This document shows, piece after piece, positions 10,707-19,979 of a DNA stretch of 64,000 bases. How positions within the stretch are numbered: position 1 is the stretch's first letter; the number at the start of each line of letters is the position of its first letter. A model generated the notes under the pieces. That model was not told the DNA's origin and made no database searches. It saw only the letters and a program-made list of their open reading frames with translations. Where the stretch lies: positions 1 through 64,000 of the forward strand of contig DF241815.1 of NCBI GenBank assembly GCA_000507305.1, given 5' to 3'. This DNA is from Breviolum minutum Mf 1.05b.01 (taxonomy: Eukaryota > Sar > Dinophyceae > Suessiales > Symbiodiniaceae). The translations under genes and the position numbers were made by a program.

Positions 10707-13700
10707 TCACCACATCTGGCCAGAGGAAGACACCGCCAACAGACATGTTCTGCATGGCGACTTCGTACGGCTTCGAATTGATGTAGCATCTCCCAGTGAC
10801 GAGCTCCACATGGCTCTTTGTGATCAAGAGTCTGCGGACTCACAACGTTATATCTTTGGACGATCACCGTCTCGCAGTCCCACACCCTCCTCTGAAAAAC
10901 CTGATCCAGAGGAAGGACCCTCTGAGGAGGAAGCTGCTTCTCTGTCGCTACTCCAGCATCATGCTACTGCCGTCAATACTGAACTCCCGAGAGCCAGACT
11001 CACCTCTGATGATCTTCCTTCAGAAGACAGCGGGTTGAGGGTCAATGCGAGGCTGAATGGGGTGAACGAGCCCCATGTCAATGACCGCTGGTGCGCTCCT
11101 TCATCTCATTCAGACCCATTGGGCTTCCCTGTACCGTTTTCCCCAACAACGGCGCCACATGACCATGATCATGGAGGAGAAGATACTCACCGCGCATCTC
11201 ACGTTTACGTGGACTTCGCCCCTGCGCATCGAGCCTTTGATTGGATTGACACCCACTTCTTCTTACCAGTTTATGATTTGAACCGTGATTGGCCTTGGCA
11301 GAAGGCATCCGAATATTGGCTAGATCTTCCATGGTGGACACCGGGGGACTCAGCCCAGAGCATTTGGATTTATTTCGATGGCTCCTCAGCACAACAGAAA
11401 GAACTGGCAGGATGTGGAGTTGCTTGTTTCATACTGGACGAGACCTGGAAGTTTGCTGGTGCCCTGTCTGCCAAGCTCCCAGTGGACACCACCTCGTACA
11501 CTGCTGAGGCTGCAGGAGCAGCCATTGCTACCAAATTCCTTTACGATATCCTGAAGGTAGCGTCCTTACCTACTCCACCTGAAGTTTGGCTTTGCTATGA
11601 CTCAACCACTGTCGGTGAACAAGCAGTTGGCAATTGGGAAGCACGACGCTCACCAACACTGTTTGCCTTTATGCGCAGTATGGTTCTCCTGATTGAACAC
11701 CGCTTTCATGTTCAAATCCAACACCATCACATCTATGGCCACTCTGGTGAGCCGGGCAATGAGATTGTTGATGTACTTGCGGGTCAAGCTGGACGAGGAC
11801 ATCCTTTGATTGAGGCCGACCATTTCCTTGCGTGGATTCAGCGTAAAGACTTTATTTCTGACCTCTCATGGGCTTGGTTTCCCTTTCGTTCAGATGTGAA
11901 GCTGGATTGGGATCACCTGAGATTGGTCCTACCCGCACGGCCTTCAACGGTGCCTTCCGACAATGTGCTTCCTATTTCTGCTCCTACCAACATATCCACT
12001 CAATGTCATGTCAAGCTCGGACTTGCCACTCTCAATGTCCTGACTCTCAAAGGAGCTGACAATGCGCATCATGGTCTGCAAGGAGTGGCTCGCCAAGCTG
12101 CCATTCTTCAACAGCTCTTTGACATTGGGATTCATGTCTTCGCTCTACAAGAGACACGTTTGAGGCGCATTGGCAGTTTGGTTAGTGATCAGTATTTGCT
12201 GCTCGCTAGCTCGGCTAGCCCCCAGGGACATTTTGGCATGATGATGGGCTTTGATATTCAAAGACCGCATGGCACCATCACGGATGCAGACGGCCAGACT
12301 TTAGAGGTCAAATTCCAACGTACTCACCTTTCAGTCATCTTCTCTGATCCTCGCTCCCTCATTGTCAAGGTCCACACCCCAGCCTTGAAATGCATCATTG
12401 TTGCGGGTCATGCCCCCCACACTGGCGCTACTGATGAAGCTGGCATTGCATGGTGGCAAAGCCTCATTGATCGTATCCCCGCACAGTTCTCTACTTGGGA
12501 CAGACTTGCCCTTGTTGACGCAAATTGTCGTGTAGGGTCTTTTCCATCGGATTCTGTGGGTACGTGGCAAGCTGAAGAAGATGGCAAGCATTCCGAAGCT
12601 TTTCACAATTTTCTTCTGCATGAGCAACTTTGGCTACCTTCTACGTACTATTGTTGTCAGTCTGGCCCGCCAGGCACTTGGAGACATCCCAATGGCAATT
12701 GGTACAGAGGGGACTATGTGGCGTTGCCAAAAGGTTGGAACTACATCAGCTGCAAGGCTCTTGTTTCTGATCAAATTGACGCATCACTCCTCAAAGAAGA
12801 CCACTGTGCCGCGGTTGCTTATATTGAGACTTCTTCTGAGATTATTACGTCCAGAGCTGTTTCCAAACCTCGCAACCTTGATGAGACTGCCGTTTTGCAT
12901 ACCCTGAGTCAGTCCCCTGGGATTGCTGAGCAGCTTCGAAATGTACAACAACAGCCTTGGGACCTTGATGTTCACACACATGTGGCAGCAATCACTACCG
13001 ATGTGCACACGGTCATCCAAGATACCTATGTCCCACCACCGCCCAAGCCACGTAAGATCACCATCACGGCTACTACTTGGAGCATGGTTCTACACAAAAG
13101 GCAGGCACGCAATGACCTCCATTCAGCCAAACGTCAGCAGCAGAGGAGCCTTTTGCATACTTGCTTTATTGGATGGAGAGACGGCCCGCTCGACGTACTC
13201 ACTCGAAGTCGCTGCGCGCATGTACTTGATGAACAAGACAAGCAATTAGCCGTTGCCCTGAACCGATTTAGGATACTTGGACGAGCAGTCTGCCGTGCCT
13301 TGCGCGCTGACGACCTGAACTTCTACTCTGGCCTCTCTTCTGAAGCTGCAGATTTTCTTGGTCCCCATCAAGCCAAAAAGTTTTGGGCAGTCATTAGACG
13401 TGCATTGCCGCAACACAGGCAGAGAAGGTCGCAACCTGCACCCATGTCGCTCCAGCATTTAGACGATCAGTGGTTGCCCCACTTCAATCAATTAGAGTGT
13501 GGAACCTCGACCTCGGTGGACCAGCTGGTACAAGGATGCCATGCCTTTCAGATGGATCATTTACCGGTTGCTGGAACAGTCTTTGCGCTTACTGACTTTC
13601 CCACACTTCTGGATCTTGAAAGGACTTTCAGAGCCACACAGGCCCACAAATCAGTTGGTCTTGACTCTACCCCAGCTGGTGTCTTCTGCAATATGGCTCC

Positions 13701-16125
13701 GGTTATGGCGCGCATCTACTTCGACATCATGTTCAAAACATTCCTTTGGGGCACAGAGCCCGTCCAATACAAAGGAGGGCCTATGGCGGTTTTGCCCAAG
13801 AAGCAGGACTGGTCCTCGGCTCGAAATTTTCGGGGCATTATGCTCTTGCCAACAGTATCCAAGCGGATACATGCATTGCTAAGGGAACGCATCATTCCGA
13901 TACTGGCCCCTATCAGACCCATGGGGCAGATTGGAGGCTTTCAACATCAACAGACTCCCTTTGGATCACAGGCCATCCGTACACTGGCCCGGACTTTGGT
14001 GGCTGCTGGAAATAGTGTGGCGATCCTTTTCATCGACCTCTCCGAGGCATTCCATCGATTAGTGCGTGAACTTGTGACCGGTGTTACCGATGCACAGGCA
14101 GTCCAGGTGATTCTCGACACTGTTGGTGACAGTGGTATCTCTCCAGCTGGACTTCAACAGTGGTTGAAGGTCCCTGGCCTCCTTCGTCGTCTGGGATGCA
14201 GTCCAGTATTGGAACGTCTCTTGCAGGATATTCACCAATACACATGGTTCTGTCTTCAAGGACATGATGGTCTTTCACGGACACGAAGAGGCACTCGCCC
14301 AGGCAGCCCCCTAGCCGACATCATCTTTCATGTACTCATGGCGGATTGTCTCATTGAACTCAATGCCTGGATTCAAAGTGATCAATCCTACTCCAACATT
14401 CTCGCTGATTTGGGAATCAGTTTTGATTCCATCTGTTGGGCGGATGATTTGGCGATTCCATGGGCTACAAAGCAGGCTACGGATCTCGCTCCAGCAATGC
14501 AGCGACTACTGGGCTTTGTGAAGCAAACTTTTGAACGTAAGGGGATGGCTTTGAATATGGCGCGAGGCAAAACTAGCATCGTGGCACATTTCACAGGTCC
14601 CGGGTCTTCTACGGAGAGGCTTCGACTACAAACCCTTCTGCATGGCGGTGAGTGGCTGCGCTCCCGTAATGATGATACCGACACAGATCTTTGGATTCAT
14701 TACGTACCTACCTACAAGCATTTGGGTACTATCCTGAGTTCAGACCTCACCCTGGACCATGAAGTGCGAACCCGCATTGGTATTGCACGTGCCGCCTTTC
14801 AACAAATCAAGCGGATGGTACTGTGCAACAGGCGCCTGCCTTTATTGGTGCGCGCACGTCTCTTCAAGGCCCTCATCCTCTCCAAGCTTTACTATGGTGC
14901 CGGAGCTTGGACACCATTGACCCAGACTACCTTGAAGCGACTACGAAGTGCGCTTGTATCCATGGTGCGCCAGATCCTTGGCGTTGGACCGCAGGACGAG
15001 TCACACCTCACCACAAACAGCATTCTGCTTCGATTGCAGGTATTGGACCCTCTTGTCTACATTGGGGTGGAGCGATTGCGGTACGCTGCAAGCCTCTTCC
15101 AGCACGGTTGGCAGGATTTACACAAGCTTTTGGAAGCTGAGCACCACCACGACACCCAGTCGTGGCTGGCAGGTTTGTATGATGCTGTTCATTGGTTCAA
15201 CGACGTCGCCATGCAGCCAGATGAGATTCCTATGGACATTGAATCTTTGAAGGATCATTGGTGCTCGCAGGGCCATCGGTGGAAGCGTACTCTCATGAAA
15301 GTGACACGTCGCCACCTTGTCCAAGAGCAGACTATGGAGCAGGTCAAGCAGTATCACAGGACCTTCTTTAAGACGTTACGCTCTTCAGGTGCCAATTTCT
15401 GGCCCGATCCCTTCGCTATGACAGGGTCAGACCTAACCTATTCGTGTGCTTGTGGGAGGGCATTCAGCACTGGACAAGGTCTGGCCACTCACAAGAGAAA
15501 GGCCCATGGGATTTTCTCACCGGAACATCAGTTCCTGCAAGGGGCAACATGTCCTCAGTGCCTCAAGTTCTTTTGGAGCACCCAACGCCTCCAACAACAC
15601 CTACGTTATATACCGCGCAAGATCGGATACAACCCATGTTATGCGGCGCTTCTTGCAGCTGGCTATGCGACTGACTATGAGGCAGCCCAACGGCCCCGAC
15701 ACGTCAAGGGTCTACAGCGTGTTGAGACTCAGCCTACCTTTGGCCCTCACATGCGGCAGGCCACGCTGCATGACAAAGCTCTGGACAAGTGGGGATCGGA
15801 GTTGGCAGAGTTGGAGGCCGAGGATGAGATCATGGCTGTGCCATGCAATCAGGAGACTACGACTGTTGCACTTCATGGGCAATGGACGCAAGTGACCACC
15901 ACCTGGTTCATGGACTTTACCTTAAGGAACTATGATCCGGCACTCAGCAAGAATCTTCCTGACCTATGGGTTGATGTCTTTGTGAAGCAGGAGGATGATA
16001 TTGAAGATTGGCTACAAGACGCTTTCCTTGATTCCCAGTGTCGCATTGCCGGATGTTCTTTCCACATGGGAAGACGGCGAAGCAGAAACTCTTGTCGAAA
16101 CGGAGTACTACCGATTTATCGTTGA
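10669..16125 (+). CDS. Retrotransposon polyprotein: RNase H, APE endonuclease, reverse transcriptase, zinc fingers
   Basis: The open frame is about 1818 codons with no plausible start. The first in-frame ATG lies well inside conserved-looking sequence, so it is probably reached by +1 frameshift from ORF2 near 10704. Residues are counted from 10669. RNase H occupies about 230-375 with D237 (YFDGS), E280 (TAEAAG), D311 (CYDSTT), H358 and D368 (GNEIVD). The APE-type endonuclease occupies about 450-725 with N456 (TLNV), E495 (QETR), H581/H584 (AGHAPH), D617/N619 (DAN), D682 (DYV) and D711-H712. The reverse transcriptase occupies about 1020-1410 with motif A FIDLSEAF (D1123), motif B RRGTRPGSPLAD (1206-1216), motif C WADD (D1259, D1260) and YKHLG (1349-1353). 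C2H2-like fingers start at C1593/C1595 (H1608/H1613) and C1628/C1631 (H1644). All catalytic residues appear intact. It should nick target DNA, copy the RNA and remove the template. The frame ends at 16125, overlapping the next ORF by 131 bases. Confidence 0.88.
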   Translation: MRSQVRHASWSINHHIWPEEDTANRHVLHGDFVRLRIDVASPSDELHMALCDQESADSQRYIFGRSPSRSPTPSSEKPDPEEGPSEEEAASLSLLQHHATAVNTELPRARLTSDDLPSEDSGLRVNARLNGVNEPHVNDRWCAPSSHSDPLGFPVPFSPTTAPHDHDHGGEDTHRASHVYVDFAPAHRAFDWIDTHFFLPVYDLNRDWPWQKASEYWLDLPWWTPGDSAQSIWIYFDGSSAQQKELAGCGVACFILDETWKFAGALSAKLPVDTTSYTAEAAGAAIATKFLYDILKVASLPTPPEVWLCYDSTTVGEQAVGNWEARRSPTLFAFMRSMVLLIEHRFHVQIQHHHIYGHSGEPGNEIVDVLAGQAGRGHPLIEADHFLAWIQRKDFISDLSWAWFPFRSDVKLDWDHLRLVLPARPSTVPSDNVLPISAPTNISTQCHVKLGLATLNVLTLKGADNAHHGLQGVARQAAILQQLFDIGIHVFALQETRLRRIGSLVSDQYLLLASSASPQGHFGMMMGFDIQRPHGTITDADGQTLEVKFQRTHLSVIFSDPRSLIVKVHTPALKCIIVAGHAPHTGATDEAGIAWWQSLIDRIPAQFSTWDRLALVDANCRVGSFPSDSVGTWQAEEDGKHSEAFHNFLLHEQLWLPSTYYCCQSGPPGTWRHPNGNWYRGDYVALPKGWNYISCKALVSDQIDASLLKEDHCAAVAYIETSSEIITSRAVSKPRNLDETAVLHTLSQSPGIAEQLRNVQQQPWDLDVHTHVAAITTDVHTVIQDTYVPPPPKPRKITITATTWSMVLHKRQARNDLHSAKRQQQRSLLHTCFIGWRDGPLDVLTRSRCAHVLDEQDKQLAVALNRFRILGRAVCRALRADDLNFYSGLSSEAADFLGPHQAKKFWAVIRRALPQHRQRRSQPAPMSLQHLDDQWLPHFNQLECGTSTSVDQLVQGCHAFQMDHLPVAGTVFALTDFPTLLDLERTFRATQAHKSVGLDSTPAGVFCNMAPVMARIYFDIMFKTFLWGTEPVQYKGGPMAVLPKKQDWSSARNFRGIMLLPTVSKRIHALLRERIIPILAPIRPMGQIGGFQHQQTPFGSQAIRTLARTLVAAGNSVAILFIDLSEAFHRLVRELVTGVTDAQAVQVILDTVGDSGISPAGLQQWLKVPGLLRRLGCSPVLERLLQDIHQYTWFCLQGHDGLSRTRRGTRPGSPLADIIFHVLMADCLIELNAWIQSDQSYSNILADLGISFDSICWADDLAIPWATKQATDLAPAMQRLLGFVKQTFERKGMALNMARGKTSIVAHFTGPGSSTERLRLQTLLHGGEWLRSRNDDTDTDLWIHYVPTYKHLGTILSSDLTLDHEVRTRIGIARAAFQQIKRMVLCNRRLPLLVRARLFKALILSKLYYGAGAWTPLTQTTLKRLRSALVSMVRQILGVGPQDESHLTTNSILLRLQVLDPLVYIGVERLRYAASLFQHGWQDLHKLLEAEHHHDTQSWLAGLYDAVHWFNDVAMQPDEIPMDIESLKDHWCSQGHRWKRTLMKVTRRHLVQEQTMEQVKQYHRTFFKTLRSSGANFWPDPFAMTGSDLTYSCACGRAFSTGQGLATHKRKAHGIFSPEHQFLQGATCPQCLKFFWSTQRLQQHLRYIPRKIGYNPCYAALLAAGYATDYEAAQRPRHVKGLQRVETQPTFGPHMRQATLHDKALDKWGSELAELEAEDEIMAVPCNQETTTVALHGQWTQVTTTWFMDFTLRNYDPALSKNLPDLWVDVFVKQEDDIEDWLQDAFLDSQCRIAGCSFHMGRRRSRNSCRNGVLPIYR

Positions 16126-17296
16126 CTTCCCTCGGTACCAACGTCAAACCCGGATCTCGGAGCTCAGGCGTCTACTCGCTCAACCTACGATACCATACGA
16201 GCCATCACAACAGCCTCACAGGGCTCCTCGACCGGTTGGGTCTCTTGGCCCGTCCACCAAATCAACTTTCCCTGGGATTGAGCGAGCATACGGCCAGCAG
16301 CAAGCCTGGCATGATCGCCTACGTGATGTCAATTGGAGTGACACTATTGACCCAAAGCCACTCCCTGTTTGGAAAGAAGTTCGTGCTAAACTGGAAGTGG
16401 TGGTGGCCCACTTGTTCAGTGGACGCCGCCGTGTTGCAGACTTTCACGAGCATCTCAACCAGTGGGCTGAGGAGCACAACTGCAACATTGTGGTGCTATC
16501 ACTCGATACAGCAGTGTCATCCCATTATGGGAACCTTCACAATGAGAGTGTGTCCTGGCAACATTTCCTCACACTTCTCCGCAGTGGAGCTATCACAGGC
16601 GCACTTACAGGAAGCCCGTGTGAGACCTACAGTGCAGCACGTCACCACCCTCCACCCCCTGATTGGGAGGGAGCACGGTGGCCGCGGCCTTTGCGCTCCC
16701 ACGACAGGCTGTTTGGCTTGGAAAAGCTCACCAATCGTGAGATGAGGCAGCTGCATCAGGGTACCATGTTCTTCATGCAGGTGGTCGAAGTTTTGGTATG
16801 GATGATGGCTTTGGGAGGCGTTTTTGTGGCTGAACACCCAGCCATACCGGCAGATCCCTCCTTTGCCAGCACTTGGAGGAGTGCGATCGTCCAACTACTT
16901 TTGAAGCATCCTTCCTGCAAGCTTGAACGAGTACAGCAGTACCGATGGGGCTGCAGTGTACGGAAGCCCACGGGATTACTCCACTTCAACATCCCGAGGT
17001 TCGTGGAGACGATCTACAAGCATTCCCTGAAGGATGCACAACCACCGGATGATGTGGCGATTGGTATGCAGAATGGCCAGTTCCTCACTTCTTCCCACAA
17101 GGAATACCCACCGGTATTCGGGAAAGCCCTCGCGTGGGCACTTGGCGACGGAGTCGTCATGAATTTTAAGAAGCGGGGTGTGCAAGTCGCTCAAGATTTG
17201 CCTCCTGATTCTTTGCGGTGGCTGGCAGAAGCGGCTGTTGTGTCTTCAGAGGTGGTTGGAGGACGCACCTTCTTGCCGGACTACCAGGGCCAATGA
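15995..17296 (+). CDS. Retrotransposon C-terminal ORF, C5-cytosine-methyltransferase-like
   Basis: 433 codons from ATG 15995. Alignment with the preceding frame suggests the true junction is near 16030-16045, so it may be the C-terminus of the polyprotein. Motifs follow the C5 DNA methyltransferase order: motif I AHLFSGRRR (S142, G143), an acidic SLD (D171), motif IV TGSPCETYSAAR (P208, catalytic C209), motif VI AEHP (E280; the family norm is ENV), motif VIII QQYRWG (Q315, R317) and a motif X-like KEYPPVFGKALAWAL (P372, P373). Only about 57 residues separate motif VIII from motif X, so the target-recognition domain would be very short. The product could methylate the element's own cDNA or host DNA (inference). 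The alternative is a catalytically dead SAM-binding fold. It ends 100 bases before the probable 3' end of the element. Confidence 0.7.
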   Translation: MILKIGYKTLSLIPSVALPDVLSTWEDGEAETLVETEYYRFIVDFPRYQRQTRISELRRLLAQPTIPYEPSQQPHRAPRPVGSLGPSTKSTFPGIERAYGQQQAWHDRLRDVNWSDTIDPKPLPVWKEVRAKLEVVVAHLFSGRRRVADFHEHLNQWAEEHNCNIVVLSLDTAVSSHYGNLHNESVSWQHFLTLLRSGAITGALTGSPCETYSAARHHPPPPDWEGARWPRPLRSHDRLFGLEKLTNREMRQLHQGTMFFMQVVEVLVWMMALGGVFVAEHPAIPADPSFASTWRSAIVQLLLKHPSCKLERVQQYRWGCSVRKPTGLLHFNIPRFVETIYKHSLKDAQPPDDVAIGMQNGQFLTSSHKEYPPVFGKALAWALGDGVVMNFKKRGVQVAQDLPPDSLRWLAEAAVVSSEVVGGRTFLPDYQGQ

Positions 17297-17365
17297 GCCC
17301 ACATGTTTCACACGCTTTTCCCCTGCGCTAATTGAATGCAGGCGGCGAGGAAGATACCTCTATTG

Positions 17366-17400
17366 CCACGGAAATTGGAAAATTGGAAAATCCTCGGATA
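17366..17400 (+). repeat. Short tandem 3' tail of the retrotransposon
   Basis: AAATTGGAAAATTGGAAAAT is a two-unit AATTGGAA repeat about 75 bases after the last stop. Many LINEs that lack poly(A) end in such short tandem tails. The exact end is not proven. Confidence 0.35.
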
Positions 17401-18600
17401 GGTGAGCCAAACTAGATGAAGGATCCTCTTCAGTCAGAGATTGATCTGAGTTGTTGGCCCCGGGATGAAATCTTGGGCACGTTTTTACCCAACGGGACAG
17501 TATAGTAACCTTAAACATTACTTATAAGGCATTATACCCTCCATACAAGAAGTAATATAGCCCCTGAAAACAGGCCGAATCCTGAAAGGTCCCGAAAGGA
17601 AACTAGTCTTCCAACCATCCGTTCTCACGAGGGTACCTGTTAGTTTCAGGGAGGCTAAGGCTCCATATGTCGGACTGAACGTCTTGTGTCAAACACACCT
17701 TGATGTTAAAAAAACATGCCCAGCAACCATACACCGGTCACCCTGTCCAAACTATCTTAGTCTCTGGAAGTTACGCTGTTTTTTTGGCCGGCTGGAGAAA
17801 CATGAGTCCATTCAACCAAGTAAAAGGAAATCGTAAATCTCATCTTACGCTTGGAGGATACTTGGAGTTTCCGAAACGGGGGGATTGATTAGTTGGATTT
17901 TTTTGTTGGCAATGATGACTCATTGGGCTTCACTCATTTAAACTTGGATGAACTTGGGGAACATGGAGAAACTCCTGTTTCCGTCAATAGGTGGTATATA
18001 TATATATATACATAATCACCCAATTGAAAACGAGGTCTTTTTCCTTCCAACATGGACCGGCTGAATGTCAAAAGGCCAACCTGAGATCCTTTCCAACTCA
18101 TCCAAATTGACAGGGTGGATTTCAGCATCCAGCTGTGATAAACTAAGACAACTGTGGAAATCCCTCAAATTGAAAAGGGAAGACGAAGCTTCAAATCCCT
18201 CCATTTTCTCAAAAAATAATGCAAGAATTCTTAGTATTTATAGTAACTTAGTTACCATTCATACCTGGACCTATGACCCATGATGCAGTAATTTGTACAG
18301 ATCCATAGGACATGCCAACATTTGTCAATCCCTATTAAGTGGTCTGTCTTCCCTGTCAAATATGAATCAATCTTTATGAACCCTGTAACCTCTACCATAT
18401 AATCCCCCTCATCTCTTAGTGGGATGCACTCATTTTTTCACATGAACCACAGACATGTTCGCGCTTGTGACTTTTGAGGATTCAGAAATCCGGCGTTTGA
18501 CAAACCCGATATCCAAACACTTCGATAACAAAAATCTCCATCTCAACTGAGGAACGCCTGATTTCTAGAGCATCAACAGCATCAACAGCATCACCCAGCT
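17400..18600. other. Spacer with one degenerate family D element
   Basis: AT-rich noncoding sequence with a TA tract at 17995-18010. Apart from the family D copy at 17536-17658 I see nothing in it. Confidence 0.4.
17536..17658. repeat. Family D element, degenerate copy
   Basis: Contains TAGCCCCTGAAAACAGGCC and AAAGGAAACTAGTCTTCC, and ends TGTTAGTTTCAGGGAGGCTA. The left arm is decayed. Confidence 0.55.
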
Positions 18601-18601
18601 C

Positions 18602-18717
18602 ATGGCTGGTCAACTTATATACCCCCCAAGTGAAATCAACGGTCAAGAAGCCCTTATTAAACCATTATTTCGGGGGAGAGGGGTACGTTAGGAGGGGGTA
18701 TAGGTTGACCAGCCATA
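18602..18717. repeat. Single-copy inverted-repeat element
   Basis: The left arm ATGGCTGGTCAACTTATATA followed by CCCCCC pairs with a right arm of GGGGGTATAGGTTGACCAG followed by CCAT. The arms are about 26 bp around a 60-bp loop. No second copy was seen in the window. Confidence 0.6.
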
Positions 18718-19152
18718 ACACCCATCAGACCCCCGCGACACCCAGGATGATTCGGCAGCCTTCGTGAAATGTGGTGATGGCATCGCCTGAGATTTGTTGT
18801 TGGCTAGGTGCTTGATTACACCCCAGTGTCACCCCCGACAACATGAACGAATGTCCCGTTGAAAAGGGGGGCCAGCTAACAAAAGGCAATGTTCATCCTC
18901 TTCCAAACGCCATTTTTCAGGAACGATGGTTTTTTGAGGGGTTGAATATGTGTATATTCGTACACATTGTGAAACATCACGAAACAACCAGACTTCGAAC
19001 AAAGGAGATTGATTTAGAAAATACAATCCTGAAAACTAATCGCTGGAAGCTGCAACTGGAATCCGGCATTCAACTAATTATTGATTTATGTGACGCAAAA
19101 CGAGGTTGCCACGGGAAATGTGAAATTGGTTCTATGTATTTGGATAAATATC

Positions 19153-19386
19153 CATAGCATCCATGGGACGAACGGTATATTTACCTACATGGATGGTTGA
19201 TTTGTTTTTGGCAAATGTAGGTAAATATATACTAGTTGGATCTAGTTGGTGGTTTCAACCCCTTTAAAAAATATGAGTCAAATCGGGTTCATCTTCCCCA
19301 AATATTCCAAGTAGGGATGAAAATAAAAATATTTGAGTTGCCACCACCTACTATACCAATGTATACCATACATAGATCCTATAGGT
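19153..19386. repeat. Family B element split by a family A insertion
   Basis: The family B left arm and centre (19153-19241, starting CATAGCATCCATGGGACG) are followed by a complete family A copy. A family B right arm (TATACCATACATAGATCCTA) then closes the element. This is a nested insertion. Confidence 0.65.
19242..19350. repeat. Family A MITE-like element, copy 3 (nested in B)
   Basis: Begins CTAGTTGGTGGTTTCAA and ends TTGAGTTGCCACCACCTA. The right arm has GAGTTGCC in place of GAAACC, a variant shared with the copies at 21034 and 32161. Confidence 0.8.
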
Positions 19387-19409
19387 GGAGAATCTCCACA
19401 ATTCTTGCG

Positions 19410-19592
19410 ACGTCACGTTGCGTTGCCCTCCACCTGACAGGTGGGGCCCTTGTTGCCCTGCCGCACCTGGCGTTGAGAGTGGGATTGTTGCAACTCGATG
19501 ACCTCGGACGGACGGGGATGGAATTCCGTTGGCATGGGCCAATCCTGGTTGATTCAAATGAATTCAAAGGATCTTTCTATATAGCAATTTGT
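19410..19592 (+). CDS. Possible internal exon
   Basis: A GC-richer stretch between repeats with protein-like codons (LVALPHLALRVGLLQLDDLG, then GMEFRWHGPILVDSNE). A donor-like TTTGTAG|GTGAAT closes it at about 19592. The acceptor is not clear and no partner exon was identified. Confidence 0.28.
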
Positions 19593-19837
19593 AGGTGAAT
19601 ATTCTCCCACAAAAATGGCAAAACCCATTCAAACAAAAATCTTAACTTTACATTAAACAAATGCGGCATTTTTTTTCACAAACTCCTATATCGAGAGTTT
19701 GAGCAGTTCCAGCATGGCCTGCACATCAGTCAACCAACAAGGCCTTTTCGTAGAAATTTTATTTTCGTAGCTCACGTGGGAGTCCTAGAGAATGATCATC
19801 GTAAGCGAATTGAAGAGAAGTGGACATGTATATATTG

Positions 19838-19935
19838 CATAGGATCCATGGGACTGGTATATACACCTGCATTTGGTTCATTTTTATGGTAAATGCAGGT
19901 AAATAAGTAAATATATCATACATGGATCCTATGGG
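19838..19935. repeat. Family B inverted-repeat element, copy 3
   Basis: Near-perfect palindromic ends: CATAGGATCCATGGGACTGG on the left and ATACATGGATCCTATG on the right. The centre is GGTTCATTTTTATGG. Confidence 0.8.
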
Positions 19936-19979
19936 TATGTTATCAATTCTTTTTTGCACTATCTCACCTATCTGCAAAT

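Larger units (their letters stand above)
6971..17400 (+). mobile_element. Multi-ORF non-LTR retrotransposon, RNase H-APE-RT-ZnF plus methyltransferase-like ORF
   Basis: The unit spans four plus-strand coding segments: gag-like (7222-8292), unknown (8319-10706), RNase H/endonuclease/RT/zinc finger (10669-16125) and methyltransferase-like (15995-17296). No long terminal repeats were seen. The APE-type endonuclease and the RT motifs place it among LINE-type elements. It is visibly more GC-rich than the flanks. The 5' end is not defined; upstream sequence reads back to about 6690 without a clear boundary. The 3' end is probably near 17365-17400, where a short AATTGGAA-type tandem tail occurs. No target-site duplication was found by eye. 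Only two frame breaks interrupt about 10 kb of coding sequence, so the copy is young or under constraint. Retrotransposons carrying cytosine methyltransferases have been reported in dinoflagellates (from memory, de Mendoza and colleagues, 2018); whether this is the same family was not tested. Confidence 0.85.
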
